Part shown: piece after piece, positions 32,292-40,397 of the stretch | Position numbering within the stretch: position 1 is the first letter of the stretch | How the letters are laid out: every line of letters begins with the position of its first letter | IMG/VR virus record: IMGVR_UViG_3300031963_000205 | Location: 1-53,360 of that record | DNA from: a virus | Reading direction: 5' to 3' (one strand) | Length of the DNA stretch: 53,360 nucleotides | Translations under genes and position numbers: made by a program | Notes under the pieces: generated by a model | The model's input: only the letters and a program-made list of their open reading frames with translations | What the model was told of the DNA's origin: nothing | The model's database searches: none

Positions 32292-32648
32292 AAAATTTCT
32301 GCGTAGAAAGGAGCGAATTGCCGGTTGCGCACTGCGGGCGCTCCGGCTCCACGGGCGTGCGGTCTGAGGTGACCGTAGGTCACCTCAGTTAGCAACCCGT
32401 GGATAGCCGGATGGGGCCCGATGGTGTGGAACCGGCGAGAGATCCGCTTACGGCCTGTACTTACAGGCGTCCAAGACCTGATCGCAGCCGCTCCAGACGG
32501 GGACCTTCAGACCTACCGGGGGTAGGTCTGAAGACCCGCTGTGAGGGGCGTAGATCGTGATTTTCTATGACGCCACAGTGCAGGCCTTACATTGACTAAA
32601 CTGCAATGATGAAAGTTGCACAACCGTGCAACAAAAGCCAGAAATTTT
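32292..32648. ncRNA. Structured tandem unit 1 of 3 (357 nt), novel RNA or DNA element
   Basis: A GC-rich, non-coding unit closed by a perfect 10-bp terminal helix: AAAATTTCTG (32292-32301) with CAGAAATTTT (32639-32648). Inside are an 11-bp hairpin CTGAGGTGACC/GGTCACCTCAG (32364-32388) and a 13-bp hairpin CTTCAGACCTACC/GGTAGGTCTGAAG (32505-32533). Longer-range pairs include CCACGGG/CCCGTGG and GCCGGTT/AACCGGC. Near the 3' side is a 7-bp hairpin GTTGCAC/GTGCAAC (32615-32632), then AAAAGC before the closing strand. This plan is shared with units 2 and 3. No reading frame in it is convincing. Strand is undecided. Confidence 0.62.
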
Positions 32649-32662
32649 CTTATATTTTATTC

Positions 32663-33055
32663 AAGTTCTGCGTAAAACTCGTAAGAGTTTGTAACTGGTG
32701 GCCGTACACCGTGCCATACTGTGAGGGCCCTGGAGCAGAAGCTCCCCGGTGAACGCCGTGACCCAGACACGTAGAGAACCGGGGCGCGAGGCTCCAGGGC
32801 CCTACAGTGTTGGCACGGTTGGAAGGCCGCGCACGCACGAGTAGGACGTGCCCAAAGGAAGGTCGTCTGGGGAGGCTCCTCCACCTCGGCAGGGCCTAAT
32901 GGGCCTGCCGGGTGGAGTGAGCTCCCCTGACGAATTCCGTGGGCACGATCCAGCTCGTGTCGTGGCGGACCAGTTACTCTGGTGCCTCAGGACACCACTT
33001 ATATGTACGTGACATAATAAAATGACAGAAACCTTCTGTCTAATAGCCAGAACTT
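32663..33055. ncRNA. Structured tandem unit 2 of 3 (393 nt), novel RNA or DNA element
   Basis: Closed by AAGTTCTG (32663-32670) and CAGAACTT (33048-33055), an 8-bp helix differing from unit 1 by a compensated pair. Inside are AAACTC-GTAA-GAGTTT (32675-32690), a hairpin with a GNRA-type loop on the plus strand, and a long arm CCGTGCCA/TGGCACGG (32709-32818) containing AGGGCCCTGGAGC/GCTCCAGGGCCCT (13 bp). A further arm is CGGCAGG/CCTGCCG within CCACC/GGTGG and GGGGAG/CTCCCC. The conserved terminal hairpin is GACAGAA/TTCTGTC (33024-33040), followed by TAATAGC and the closing strand. Confidence 0.62.
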
Positions 33056-33063
33056 TTTATAGT

Positions 33064-33361
33064 AATAAATTTTTGCGAATGAGTCCTGAACTGGCCCGGT
33101 TGGGCTGCCTGGTGCAACCAGGCTGCCCACCGGGTGGTTCAGGACGGTTTCCTCCCCTCGCGGCGGAGTACAATTCTTCAGTAATGCGCCGCTGCCTGCA
33201 AATTCCGGGTTAAGGCTGCACTTGTGCAGCCGGTACCCGGTAATTTGCAGGTCTGCAAGCGTTTACTGAAGAATTACATGACGCCTGCTATCTGCGAGCG
33301 TCGAGTTGCTATAAGCATTTTAAAAAGATGGCAATCTGCCATCAAAAGCCAAAAATTTATT
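33064..33361. ncRNA. Structured tandem unit 3 of 3 (298 nt), novel RNA or DNA element
   Basis: Closed by a perfect 12-bp helix AATAAATTTTTG (33064-33075) with CAAAAATTTATT (33350-33361), sharing the unit 1 layout but with U-A in place of C-G pairs. The first arm is GTCCTGAAC/GTTCAGGAC (33083-33145) enclosing CCCGGT/ACCGGG and GCCTGG/CCAGGC. The second is AATTCTTCAGTAA/TTACTGAAGAATT (13 bp, 33172-33275) enclosing CCTGCAAAT/ATTTGCAGG, CCGGGT/ACCCGG and GGCTGCAC/GTGCAGCC. The conserved terminal hairpin is GATGGCA/TGCCATC (33327-33343), followed by AAAAGC. It ends 7 bp before the stop of the next gene. Confidence 0.62.
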
Positions 33362-33367
33362 TATTCT

Positions 33368-33619
33368 TTAAATGGGGAACTCAGGATCAAACTTAATACC
33401 TTTATATAAGTTTTCATTTATCTTCTCTGCCATACCTTCTTTACACATTCTCTGTATAAATTGATAAACTGCTTCAGGTTTAATATCTATTTTTCTTGTC
33501 TGTATAATGACTTGAAAAATATCTGAAATACTTATGCCATTTGAGTCCTCCGGGACACTTGCAAGTATTTCATAAATAATATTTTCTATGTCATCAGGAT
33601 ATTTTTGCACTGTAGTCAT
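33368..33619 (-). CDS. Small winged-helix-like protein, 83 aa
   Basis: I start this at the ATG at 33619 (MTTVQKYPDDIENIIYEILA); a longer frame to 33682 lies inside the primase gene. The sequence reads as helix, helix, recognition helix and wing (NGISISDIFQVIIQTRKIDI, KPEAVYQFIQRMCKEGMAEK, INENLYKGIKF). That is a winged helix-turn-helix outline, so DNA binding is likely. It overlaps the primase end by 26 bp and is the last protein gene before the tandem structured elements; it might bind them. Confidence 0.62.
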   Translation of the reverse strand: MTTVQKYPDDIENIIYEILASVPEDSNGISISDIFQVIIQTRKIDIKPEAVYQFIQRMCKEGMAEKINENLYKGIKFDPEFPI

Positions 33620-34652
33620 TTTTTGTCTTTTGTTTAATTTGTTTCCATATTTCTTCTCTTGGAGCAGAACCAGGGTCTTCAAAATCGGACAACTTCATCC
33701 ATAAAAAATATACCCCTTCGAATGAGTTTTCAAGCTCCTTAAACCATGGCTCATTAGTATCTACCTCTTCATCTAATATCATCAATACTTTAGACCAATT
33801 AGATTTTAATATACGTATTTGATCTTTTGTTATCTTTTTGCCGAACGTTGCAACAGACCTTTCCCCAACCTTTATACAGTCTATCGGTCCCTCAACTACA
33901 ACAACCATGTCACTGTCTTTTATAGCATAATCAAAGTTTAATAAAGACCTTGATCTATGCATTCCAGGGCATGTGTAATACTTAGGGACTTCGTAATCAC
34001 TATACGTTATTTTACCGTCAGATAGTTTAACCTTCTTGGGTTTCCACCATCCAACTTCCTCTCCATGCCAAACTTCTCTCTCTGGGTTGTTTCTGTCTAC
34101 TTGTCTTGCCTGCCACCCAACAAGCTTGTTTGACATATATATTGGAAAAATAATCCTTCCAGAAGTAGTACCTAATCTTGAGCAAAAGTAATAGTAACCA
34201 TGAGTACAATATTGTATATCATATGCATGGCAATCACTATCTGTGACACCTCTTTCTCTTAGGTAATTTACAGCTGGATGTTTGGGGTCCAGGCAAGATA
34301 TTGATTTTAGTTTTCCTGGAGAAGGTATACCATCTCTCCATTCCACGTGGTTATACGACCTAAAAGAGCTGGTCGATTCAGGTACATCATATCTGCGATG
34401 TATTTTCATACTCGCAAAAAATTGAGAACCTTCGTCAAAGAACTCTTGAAGAGCATTTCCCTTCCAGCCGCAGTCATTACACATGAATGCGCCTGTTTCT
34501 GAGTTTATAGATAGTTTATATTTTCCACCCTTTTTGTGGAACTTTCTGCAGTGTACAACATATTCTATGTGTCCACTAGCATTTGAGATTTTAGCTTCTG
34601 GAAACTGCTTAATGACCTGTTCTTTATCTATTAGCATTTGCGCCTCTTTCAT
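33594..34652 (-). CDS. DnaG-like primase (zinc finger plus TOPRIM)
   Basis: A 352-residue primase. The zinc-binding module uses C35, H39, C58 and C61 (VHCRKFHKKGG ... CNDCGWKG). The central region holds GTTSGRIIFPIYM, a strand-turn common in DnaG/bacteriophage primases. The TOPRIM metal site is E254 (VVVVEGPIDCIKVG) with D294 and D298 (LMILDEEVD). It would synthesise RNA primers for lagging-strand replication with the DnaB-like helicase, whose gene it overlaps by 29 bp (14 bp if the Met at 34637 is used). Confidence 0.92.
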   Translation of the reverse strand: MKEAQMLIDKEQVIKQFPEAKISNASGHIEYVVHCRKFHKKGGKYKLSINSETGAFMCNDCGWKGNALQEFFDEGSQFFASMKIHRRYDVPESTSSFRSYNHVEWRDGIPSPGKLKSISCLDPKHPAVNYLRERGVTDSDCHAYDIQYCTHGYYYFCSRLGTTSGRIIFPIYMSNKLVGWQARQVDRNNPEREVWHGEEVGWWKPKKVKLSDGKITYSDYEVPKYYTCPGMHRSRSLLNFDYAIKDSDMVVVVEGPIDCIKVGERSVATFGKKITKDQIRILKSNWSKVLMILDEEVDTNEPWFKELENSFEGVYFLWMKLSDFEDPGSAPREEIWKQIKQKTKNDYSAKIS

Positions 34653-36027
34653 TTATTGGAGTAAAATTGGCAGCTTCTGGTGGTGCAAAATCTAAGTCTG
34701 GTGGTACATCCTCAAAGGTTTGTTTATCGAGCCTGGCCTGTATTTGTGTCTCAAATATTCGACCATCCCTCATCTTTCCGGCTTTAACTGTAAGCCTTCC
34801 AGTTTCTCGGTCAGCGTCAGTAGCTCCTATACCTAAGAACACTGAACACCTGTGAGATTTGCCAAATCCCTCGGAGGCGTTAGTCATTCTAATGTTTCTG
34901 TTGTTGTCTCCACTGGCATTAGATTGTGTCGTAGCCCAAAAAGCTACATTATATTCCTTGGCCAATTCAGAGCATTTATTTGAATACTCTCTCAATTCAT
35001 GTCGTAATTCTCTTTTTACTGTTCCCTTTATTCTATCCTCTGGGTCTGTTTCTAAGGCGTCTAGCCAATCTAAAAATACAACATCTGGCAAATCGTTTTG
35101 TGCTCTCATCTTAGAGAGCCTTTTTCCGATTTCTTTGATAGAGCAAGAATCCTTAGAAAAATCCAGTATCCTGAAGTTTTGTCTTATACGATCTGGGACC
35201 TGGCTGACTATACCCCATACCTCTCTATTTACATTTTCCATGTCGCCATTGTCACCAGAACGAATCCTAGAATAATCTATTTGAGTTATTCTTGAATACA
35301 AACGTTCTGATATTTTTTTGGCTGGAATCTCCAGTGTAATCAATAGAGCTTTGTATGTGGCAGATGCAGCCCCCCAACAAAAATTAACGGCTAGGGTTGT
35401 CTTTCCTAAACCTGTCATACCGCAAATTATACCAAGCTCCCCCTTACCAAGTCCACCAGTCATTCTGGAGTCTATGGAGCTTATTCCACTTGGCACAGTT
35501 ATTACTGGAGTGTGAGACAGCAAGGGGGTTATTAATGGGGACACCTCAACATCTTCTTCTTCCTTACCTATCGACATTGTATCATCGATTGTAAGTTCAA
35601 GCCTTCTTGCAAGGTCTACAGCTTCTCCTGGCTTATATCCTTTTATTAATCGTTTTATTCTTACTTCAGACAAATAACTTGGAAGTATAGAAAGAAAATA
35701 CTCTGGATGAATGCTCATGGAGTACATTCTATCTACCTCGCTTATTAAGCCAGGCTTTTCCTCTTCCATTATTACACCAATTTTTATCATGGAATTAAGC
35801 TGCAAAGCTAAAAGCTCCATGTGTATGCAGTTAACAACTTCTTGGTTCTGATGTTTTAGTATTTCAATACATGCTTGTATTACAGCTCTATGTATTGGAA
35901 GGTCTACGTCTAATTGGGACATCCTCCCGTCTCTGAGAACCTGAAGAAGGCTCGGGGATCTCATTATATTCGCTATTAATGCTCTTTGAAATTCTTTGTG
36001 GAAATAATCTGATATATCTTGAGACAT
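34624..36027 (-). CDS. dnaB: DnaB-like replicative helicase
   Basis: A 467-residue hexameric-type replicative helicase. An N-terminal helical domain (about 1-150, DYFHKEFQRALIANIMRSPS) precedes the RecA-like motor. The P-loop is G203-M-T-G-L-G-K-T210 (IICGMTGLGKTTLAVNF), Walker B is VVFLDWLDAL with D310, and motif H3/H4-like stretches include FWATTQSNASGDNNRN and ASEGFGKSHRC. It unwinds DNA at the fork and recruits primase. Its start overlaps the upstream 223-residue gene by 140 bp, an unusually long overlap. Confidence 0.93.
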   Translation of the reverse strand: MSQDISDYFHKEFQRALIANIMRSPSLLQVLRDGRMSQLDVDLPIHRAVIQACIEILKHQNQEVVNCIHMELLALQLNSMIKIGVIMEEEKPGLISEVDRMYSMSIHPEYFLSILPSYLSEVRIKRLIKGYKPGEAVDLARRLELTIDDTMSIGKEEEDVEVSPLITPLLSHTPVITVPSGISSIDSRMTGGLGKGELGIICGMTGLGKTTLAVNFCWGAASATYKALLITLEIPAKKISERLYSRITQIDYSRIRSGDNGDMENVNREVWGIVSQVPDRIRQNFRILDFSKDSCSIKEIGKRLSKMRAQNDLPDVVFLDWLDALETDPEDRIKGTVKRELRHELREYSNKCSELAKEYNVAFWATTQSNASGDNNRNIRMTNASEGFGKSHRCSVFLGIGATDADRETGRLTVKAGKMRDGRIFETQIQARLDKQTFEDVPPDLDFAPPEAANFTPINERGANANR

Positions 36028-36559
36028 AGTTTTCTTTTATGTATTTATTTGTTGAGGGGTTTGACTTTAATTCTGCAATTGCAGTGCCTGTATATTTTTT
36101 TAGTTTATCGAAGATGTTATCAGAACAAAGCAATACTCTTGTGTATGATTTTATTGGTAAAAAATCTAACAATAAAACATCGTCCAATTCTTTTTCCTTA
36201 TTATTTGGGTTATTTAAATAATTATTTAGTATTCTTATTTCATTCTCGAACTCCATTTGACCAACTGTTTCACCTTTTTCTAGGTATTGACTGAAGATTG
36301 TCATAGAGCGCTCGCCACATAGCTGAGATGGAAATGGAATACCTCCCCATTTCTCGAACAAACTCTCCAAATAGAGAACGGGGCATATGTTTTTTTGTTT
36401 AAGTGTGTTTGCTAGTTTTATCCAGCAATCATCAAATTTTGTTCCAGATTTATATCCTGGTGTCGATCTTCTTCTAAAAATTTCGTATATTTTTTTTATG
36501 TTCCATGGTGTTATGTTTTCTTGCTGGCTTTCGTTTGTTGCCATTTTAGCTCCTTTCAA
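35888..36559 (-). CDS. Hypothetical protein, 223 aa, extending over the helicase start
   Basis: A 223-residue protein directly upstream of the helicase. The N-terminal part is basic (NIKKIYEIFRRRSTPGYKSG), followed by a helical core (DCWIKLANTLKQKNICPVLY, ERSMTIFSQYLEKGETV) and a conserved-looking stretch (FLPIKSYTRVLLCSDNIFDK). The last 45 residues overlap the helicase coding sequence in another frame and are Arg/Ser/Glu-rich (GSQRREDVPIRRRPS). A helicase-loader role fits the position (T4 gp59 and DnaC lie close to helicases), but no motif proves it. Confidence 0.65.
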   Translation of the reverse strand: MKGAKMATNESQQENITPWNIKKIYEIFRRRSTPGYKSGTKFDDCWIKLANTLKQKNICPVLYLESLFEKWGGIPFPSQLCGERSMTIFSQYLEKGETVGQMEFENEIRILNNYLNNPNNKEKELDDVLLLDFLPIKSYTRVLLCSDNIFDKLKKYTGTAIAELKSNPSTNKYIKENYVSRYIRLFPQRISKSINSEYNEIPEPSSGSQRREDVPIRRRPSNT

Positions 36560-36812
36560 AGCAAATGAAGGCTGGGGTGTTTTTTCCTACATAAGCTCCT
36601 TCGACATTAAACTGAAAGTATTCCTCGGCTTCGTCGTGAGACATGTCTTTCATAAGGGTCTCTACGCACTTGGCACGATCATAAACAGCAAATGTCCTAT
36701 CAAATTGAGTAGCAATACCCACAAAGGCATCTTCATACCCATCGGCTAATTGAATTTCTTGATCCTCGCACAGGCAGGAATCAATAGTGTTTTGAATTTT
36801 TGTATTACTCAT
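36546..36812 (-). CDS. Hypothetical protein, 88 aa
   Basis: An 88-residue acidic protein that overlaps the UvsW-like gene's stop by 4 bp and the 223-residue gene's start by 14 bp. Segments such as DGYEDAFVGIATQFDRTFAV, YDRAKCVETLMKDMSHDEAE and YFQFNVEGAYVGKNTPAF suggest a compact alpha/beta fold. Small proteins with this 'AFVGIATQF..AVYD..K' pattern occur in many phages without known function. Confidence 0.72.
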   Translation of the reverse strand: MSNTKIQNTIDSCLCEDQEIQLADGYEDAFVGIATQFDRTFAVYDRAKCVETLMKDMSHDEAEEYFQFNVEGAYVGKNTPAFICFERS

Positions 36813-38239
36813 TTTACAAACTCTATTTTAGAGGGAGATGACGATTCAAATATTTTATAACCTTTTGTTGAATAATGTTTTAATCTATTTTTTGATTTCC
36901 TGGTCATGCGTTCATCCCAACAATCATTAAAGTCTATCACAACCCCAAACTCCTTGCCATCGGTTAATCTTCTATTTCTCCCAGCTTTTTGTAGAACAGA
37001 TATATCCGATTGCATCCAATTTGCGTTTATGATCACATAAAGATTTTTGGGGTCCACACCCTCAGCCAAACAATCAGTGGAAACCATTCTTTTTATTTCT
37101 CCACTATTGAATCCGTCTAATAACTTTTTCTTTTCCTTGGCTGGAAGTTTTCCGTGAAAAACCTTAAATGAATCGTCCAGGTACCTATACATCAATTCCT
37201 CTAAATGAGTATAAGTTCTTACATATATAACTAATTGTTGGTCTGGTGGGCATATATCCACGCATTCTTTTATCAGCTTATTTCTCTGTCGATTGAACCA
37301 TACTCCGTTTCTCTCCATCGTCAATGATTGTGTTCCACTAGAGAATGCTGGCCCTGTGGTTATATCCATGACATGTACATGGAGCGGTGTAGCTCTATTC
37401 ATTGCTTCAAGTTGTTGGTCTGTAAGACTAAATACTATTGGACCAAATATTGACTCCAGATATTTATCTATTCCTTTGAACCCGCCTCCAAGAGTCGCAG
37501 ACAAACCATACCTAACTGCACCCTTGAAGTTTAATAAATTCTGTGAACGAACTTCACTACCCGCTCCATGCGCTTCGTCATAAATTATATAATCTATTGA
37601 CTCTGGATTAAATTTATCTAAAGAAGAAGATGTGATTACCATTGTGTCTCCACTCTTTTTAGCCGTAGATAAATAAACTCCAGGATTAGACTCTGGCGAC
37701 AATTCTATTAAATCTTTGTAAAGTTTTATTGCAACTGACTGTCTATTAGTAACAACTATTCCTTTTTTGCCTTTATATGCTCTACAGATAGAGGCAATAA
37801 TTCTAGTTTTACCAGTATTTGTAGCCGCTTCGATCATACATCCACCGTCCTGCGACAGCATAAGCTCAACTGCACATTTTTGATCTGGATACAACCCTTC
37901 ATACACTCTATCGGTAATTACGGGTTTTGCAAAGCCGTCTCCAATGTTCTCCACCTCGTATTCATGTGAATTAAGATCTAGGTAGTTCTTAACTCTAGGT
38001 AAAAGCCCATCGTGTGTAATGATACCTGTTTGATCCTTTGTGAAGGAATACAGATTCTTCTTTATCACCTTCAATGGACCATCAACTAATATTTCTCTTA
38101 TTTTTCCTATTCTTTTGTCAAAAAAACTTTTTTTTATCTTTGCTCTATATTTATAGAAAAAACTAAGCTCTTCGAGTATTTCGGTGTTGAATGGCTGTAT
38201 TTTTATAAGTCCATTAGATCTAATTATATTAAATTTCAT
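36809..38239 (-). CDS. UvsW-like superfamily 2 DNA helicase
   Basis: A 476-residue helicase with all main SF2 motifs. Motif I is AATNTGKT at 138-145; motif II DEAH is at 221-224 (YIIYDEAHGAG); motif III is SAT at 247-249 (RYGLSATLGG); and motifs IV-VI lie in VIYVRTYTHLEELM, STDCLAEGVDPKNLYVIINA and QKAGRNRRL. The layout matches phage UvsW, which rewinds and branch-migrates recombination and stalled-fork intermediates. A short N-terminal domain precedes the motor, as in UvsW. It is encoded with SbcCD and upstream of the primosome genes. Confidence 0.92.
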   Translation of the reverse strand: MKFNIIRSNGLIKIQPFNTEILEELSFFYKYRAKIKKSFFDKRIGKIREILVDGPLKVIKKNLYSFTKDQTGIITHDGLLPRVKNYLDLNSHEYEVENIGDGFAKPVITDRVYEGLYPDQKCAVELMLSQDGGCMIEAATNTGKTRIIASICRAYKGKKGIVVTNRQSVAIKLYKDLIELSPESNPGVYLSTAKKSGDTMVITSSSLDKFNPESIDYIIYDEAHGAGSEVRSQNLLNFKGAVRYGLSATLGGGFKGIDKYLESIFGPIVFSLTDQQLEAMNRATPLHVHVMDITTGPAFSSGTQSLTMERNGVWFNRQRNKLIKECVDICPPDQQLVIYVRTYTHLEELMYRYLDDSFKVFHGKLPAKEKKKLLDGFNSGEIKRMVSTDCLAEGVDPKNLYVIINANWMQSDISVLQKAGRNRRLTDGKEFGVVIDFNDCWDERMTRKSKNRLKHYSTKGYKIFESSSPSKIEFVK

Positions 38240-38251
38240 TTAAAGTTTCAG

Positions 38252-38614
38252 TTAAGCGGGTTTCAGGATTTTGATCCACTCAGATACATACCATTTTTTT
38301 CCCTGTGCATCTGGTCTTTCAAATTCCTTGTAGTTACATATTTCTACATGAAACCATTTTCTATTTTTCTCTGTCAGGTGTGGAGCATTCGGCGTCATGC
38401 ACGAATGCCAACCACTCCTAAGCCTAAAACCATCGGTTGGCAAGCTTTTTGCTTTTATCCATTCACCAATTGGTATGCTGTTCTTTTTGTCAATAAAAAG
38501 TGGGTAAACCTTATCGTCAACTTTTTTTATCGACAGCAATTTGTATGCCTTCTTAGTTTTTGATATTGATATACCAAGATCTTTTTTTTTGTTTACCATA
38601 TAATTAAAATTCAA
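38252..38614 (-). CDS. Conserved phage protein, 120 aa
   Basis: A 120-residue basic protein resembling a family often found in phage genomes: a Tyr-Lys-Leu-rich start (KAYKLLSIKKVDDKVYPLFI), then PIGEWIKAK, a central RLRSGWHSCMTPNAPHL with a Gly-Trp-His core, WFHVEICNYKEF and GKKWYVSEWIKIL. The aromatic-rich, His-containing core suggests a compact ligand- or metal-binding fold. No biochemical role is established to my knowledge. It overlaps the SbcC-like gene by 11 bp. Confidence 0.78.
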   Translation of the reverse strand: MNFNYMVNKKKDLGISISKTKKAYKLLSIKKVDDKVYPLFIDKKNSIPIGEWIKAKSLPTDGFRLRSGWHSCMTPNAPHLTEKNRKWFHVEICNYKEFERPDAQGKKWYVSEWIKILKPA

Positions 38615-40397
38615 TGGTTTGTTTAAAATAAGGCATTAATGATCTCTCGTGAGTAACAATCAATGTTTGTAAATTGTTAGTGTCAGAAAGCTCAGAAATA
38701 CTTTCTATTATATTTTTGAAGTTCAATATAGTTTCTCTGTCTAACCATGTAGTCGGTTCATCAAGAACTATTAAATTTACTCCAGTTGTGAATATCTCTC
38801 TTGCAGCAAACCTAAATGCTAGAGATAGTACGACTTTTTGACCGCAAGACAAATCACTTGATGGTCTAACTTTGTTTCCAAAATCGCATATAAATTCATT
38901 GTCTTGACCAAGCTTTACATTATAAGCAGCACCAAATCTATTAAGGTATTCATTAATTGATTGAGACATCTTATTCATTTGATGATTTATATAAACTCCA
39001 CTCAAGCCGTCATGCCTGAATATATCTCTTATTCTGGAGATTCTTGAGTGATGCGTCTTTGTACCAGAGTATAAAAGCTTACTATTATTGGCTTTTTTAA
39101 GGTCTAATACGTGTGCATGTAGCTGTGTCTCTAATTTTTTATTTGTAGATTGAATTAAATATATTTCAGACTCAAGTTTTTGGATACTTGAGGTAACATT
39201 ATTATAAAAGTTTATACCGTCTTGATATTTATCTGGAGAATGAGATGGAAACGATTTGCTATCAAATTCTTTTTTTTTGCTATCAAGTAGCTCATTACTA
39301 TTAGAAATAGTTTTAAGTAGTTGCTTTTTTTCTACTTCATAAGTAGATACAATACGATCAAGTTGCCTTAATTCTTTTTTGTATTCATTTGATTTAAAAA
39401 TATTTTTGTCTATGTCTTGTCTGAGCTTTCTCTCTCTCTCCCTAAAATCATCTAGGTTCTCTGATCCTACGGTAGAGTTGCACAAAGGGCATTCTGTAAT
39501 TGACCCACCATCGTGCTTTAAGAATACTTGTAATATTTCTAGTTCGTTTTTTTGAGCGCCAATCAGTAGATCTATGCCTTCTGAAGACTCTTTTATTCTT
39601 TGAATTTTATCTATATCAATTGTAGGTTTAACTAGCAAGCTGAGTTCTTTCTCTGAATCTGCCAATTGATTTATTATTCTGGATATTTCTTCAGATAATC
39701 TGTCTTTCTTCAGTGAATCAGAGTAATTCTTAGTTATTTTATTGAAATCTATTCCATCTATAGATTCCTTTAGTTCTATTATCTCGGACATCTTTGATTG
39801 TACAGAATTATTATTCTCATCAATCATTGACCTTATGCTTGATATAGCGTTTTTTGCTTGGTCTTCATCTATAAGGGCTGGGTACGATATATTTCTGTGC
39901 CATGACGTCAATGCATCGTCCAAACCCTCTAACCTTTGTAGACCAAAAAACTTCCTAAGTGTTTTATTTCTCTCTGCAACACTTCCAAACAAAACCCCTA
40001 GAATATCTGTCTGGCTAACAAAAACCATATTTGATAAAAAAGATTTTTCGCATCCAAGTAATTCTAGAACCCTTTCATTTACTGAATCAGCTCCCTCAAT
40101 TTCTTCATTATTATATTTTAATGTGCACTGGTTACCGTGAAGAGATCTACTTATGGAAAAATTGTTTCCATTTATATCTCCCTCAACGAATATATCGCCA
40201 GTCTTTTCTCCAAACGTTATAAGATCCTTCTTCTTCTTTTTGCCGAACTCGCCAGTCATAGCGATTGAAATGGCGTTTGCAAAATTACTTTTGCCTGAAC
40301 CATTTTTGCCAACTATTCCTATTATATTTTCTTCAAATGAATGCTCCACTCTCTTGTGTTGAGCAAAGTTATTCAGAATCACTTTTGATACTTTCAT
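38604..40397 (-). CDS. SbcC/Rad50-like (gp46-type) exonuclease ATPase subunit
   Basis: A 597-residue ABC-type ATPase that partners the SbcD-like nuclease. The P-loop G30-K-N-G-S-G-K-S37 lies near the N-terminus (IIGIVGKNGSGKSNF). Two coiled-coil arms surround a Rad50 zinc hook, ECPLCNST, at about residues 301-308. The C-terminal lobe has the signature DLSCGQKVVLSLAFR and Walker B LIVLDEPTTWLD (about 540-551). In T4, gp46/gp47 resect DNA ends for recombination-dependent replication and host-DNA breakdown. The overlap of 29 bp with the SbcD-like gene supports a stoichiometric complex. Confidence 0.94.
   Translation of the reverse strand: MKVSKVILNNFAQHKRVEHSFEENIIGIVGKNGSGKSNFANAISIAMTGEFGKKKKKDLITFGEKTGDIFVEGDINGNNFSISRSLHGNQCTLKYNNEEIEGADSVNERVLELLGCEKSFLSNMVFVSQTDILGVLFGSVAERNKTLRKFFGLQRLEGLDDALTSWHRNISYPALIDEDQAKNAISSIRSMIDENNNSVQSKMSEIIELKESIDGIDFNKITKNYSDSLKKDRLSEEISRIINQLADSEKELSLLVKPTIDIDKIQRIKESSEGIDLLIGAQKNELEILQVFLKHDGGSITECPLCNSTVGSENLDDFRERERKLRQDIDKNIFKSNEYKKELRQLDRIVSTYEVEKKQLLKTISNSNELLDSKKKEFDSKSFPSHSPDKYQDGINFYNNVTSSIQKLESEIYLIQSTNKKLETQLHAHVLDLKKANNSKLLYSGTKTHHSRISRIRDIFRHDGLSGVYINHQMNKMSQSINEYLNRFGAAYNVKLGQDNEFICDFGNKVRPSSDLSCGQKVVLSLAFRFAAREIFTTGVNLIVLDEPTTWLDRETILNFKNIIESISELSDTNNLQTLIVTHERSLMPYFKQTIEF

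Noticed and set aside
32288-32395. A 36-residue N-terminal extension of the PHP gene
   Set aside because: It is encoded by the first structured unit. The ATG at 32287 is followed by the real PHP start (NILPLHTHTTYS) and preceded by an A-rich leader.
33079-33150. A hammerhead-ribozyme-like string (ATGAGTCC ... GGACG) in structured unit 3
   Set aside because: The core requires CUGAUGA and GAAA at fixed places. The sequence reads GCGAATGA and GGTTTC, so the catalytic core is missing. Similarity is limited to the stem II bases.
32650-33409. Several open frames of 60-75 codons on both strands within the tandem structured units
   Set aside because: They run through perfect palindromes, have no proper leader, and their translations are Arg/Pro/Cys-rich with no consistent frame between units. 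They are by-products of GC-rich helices.
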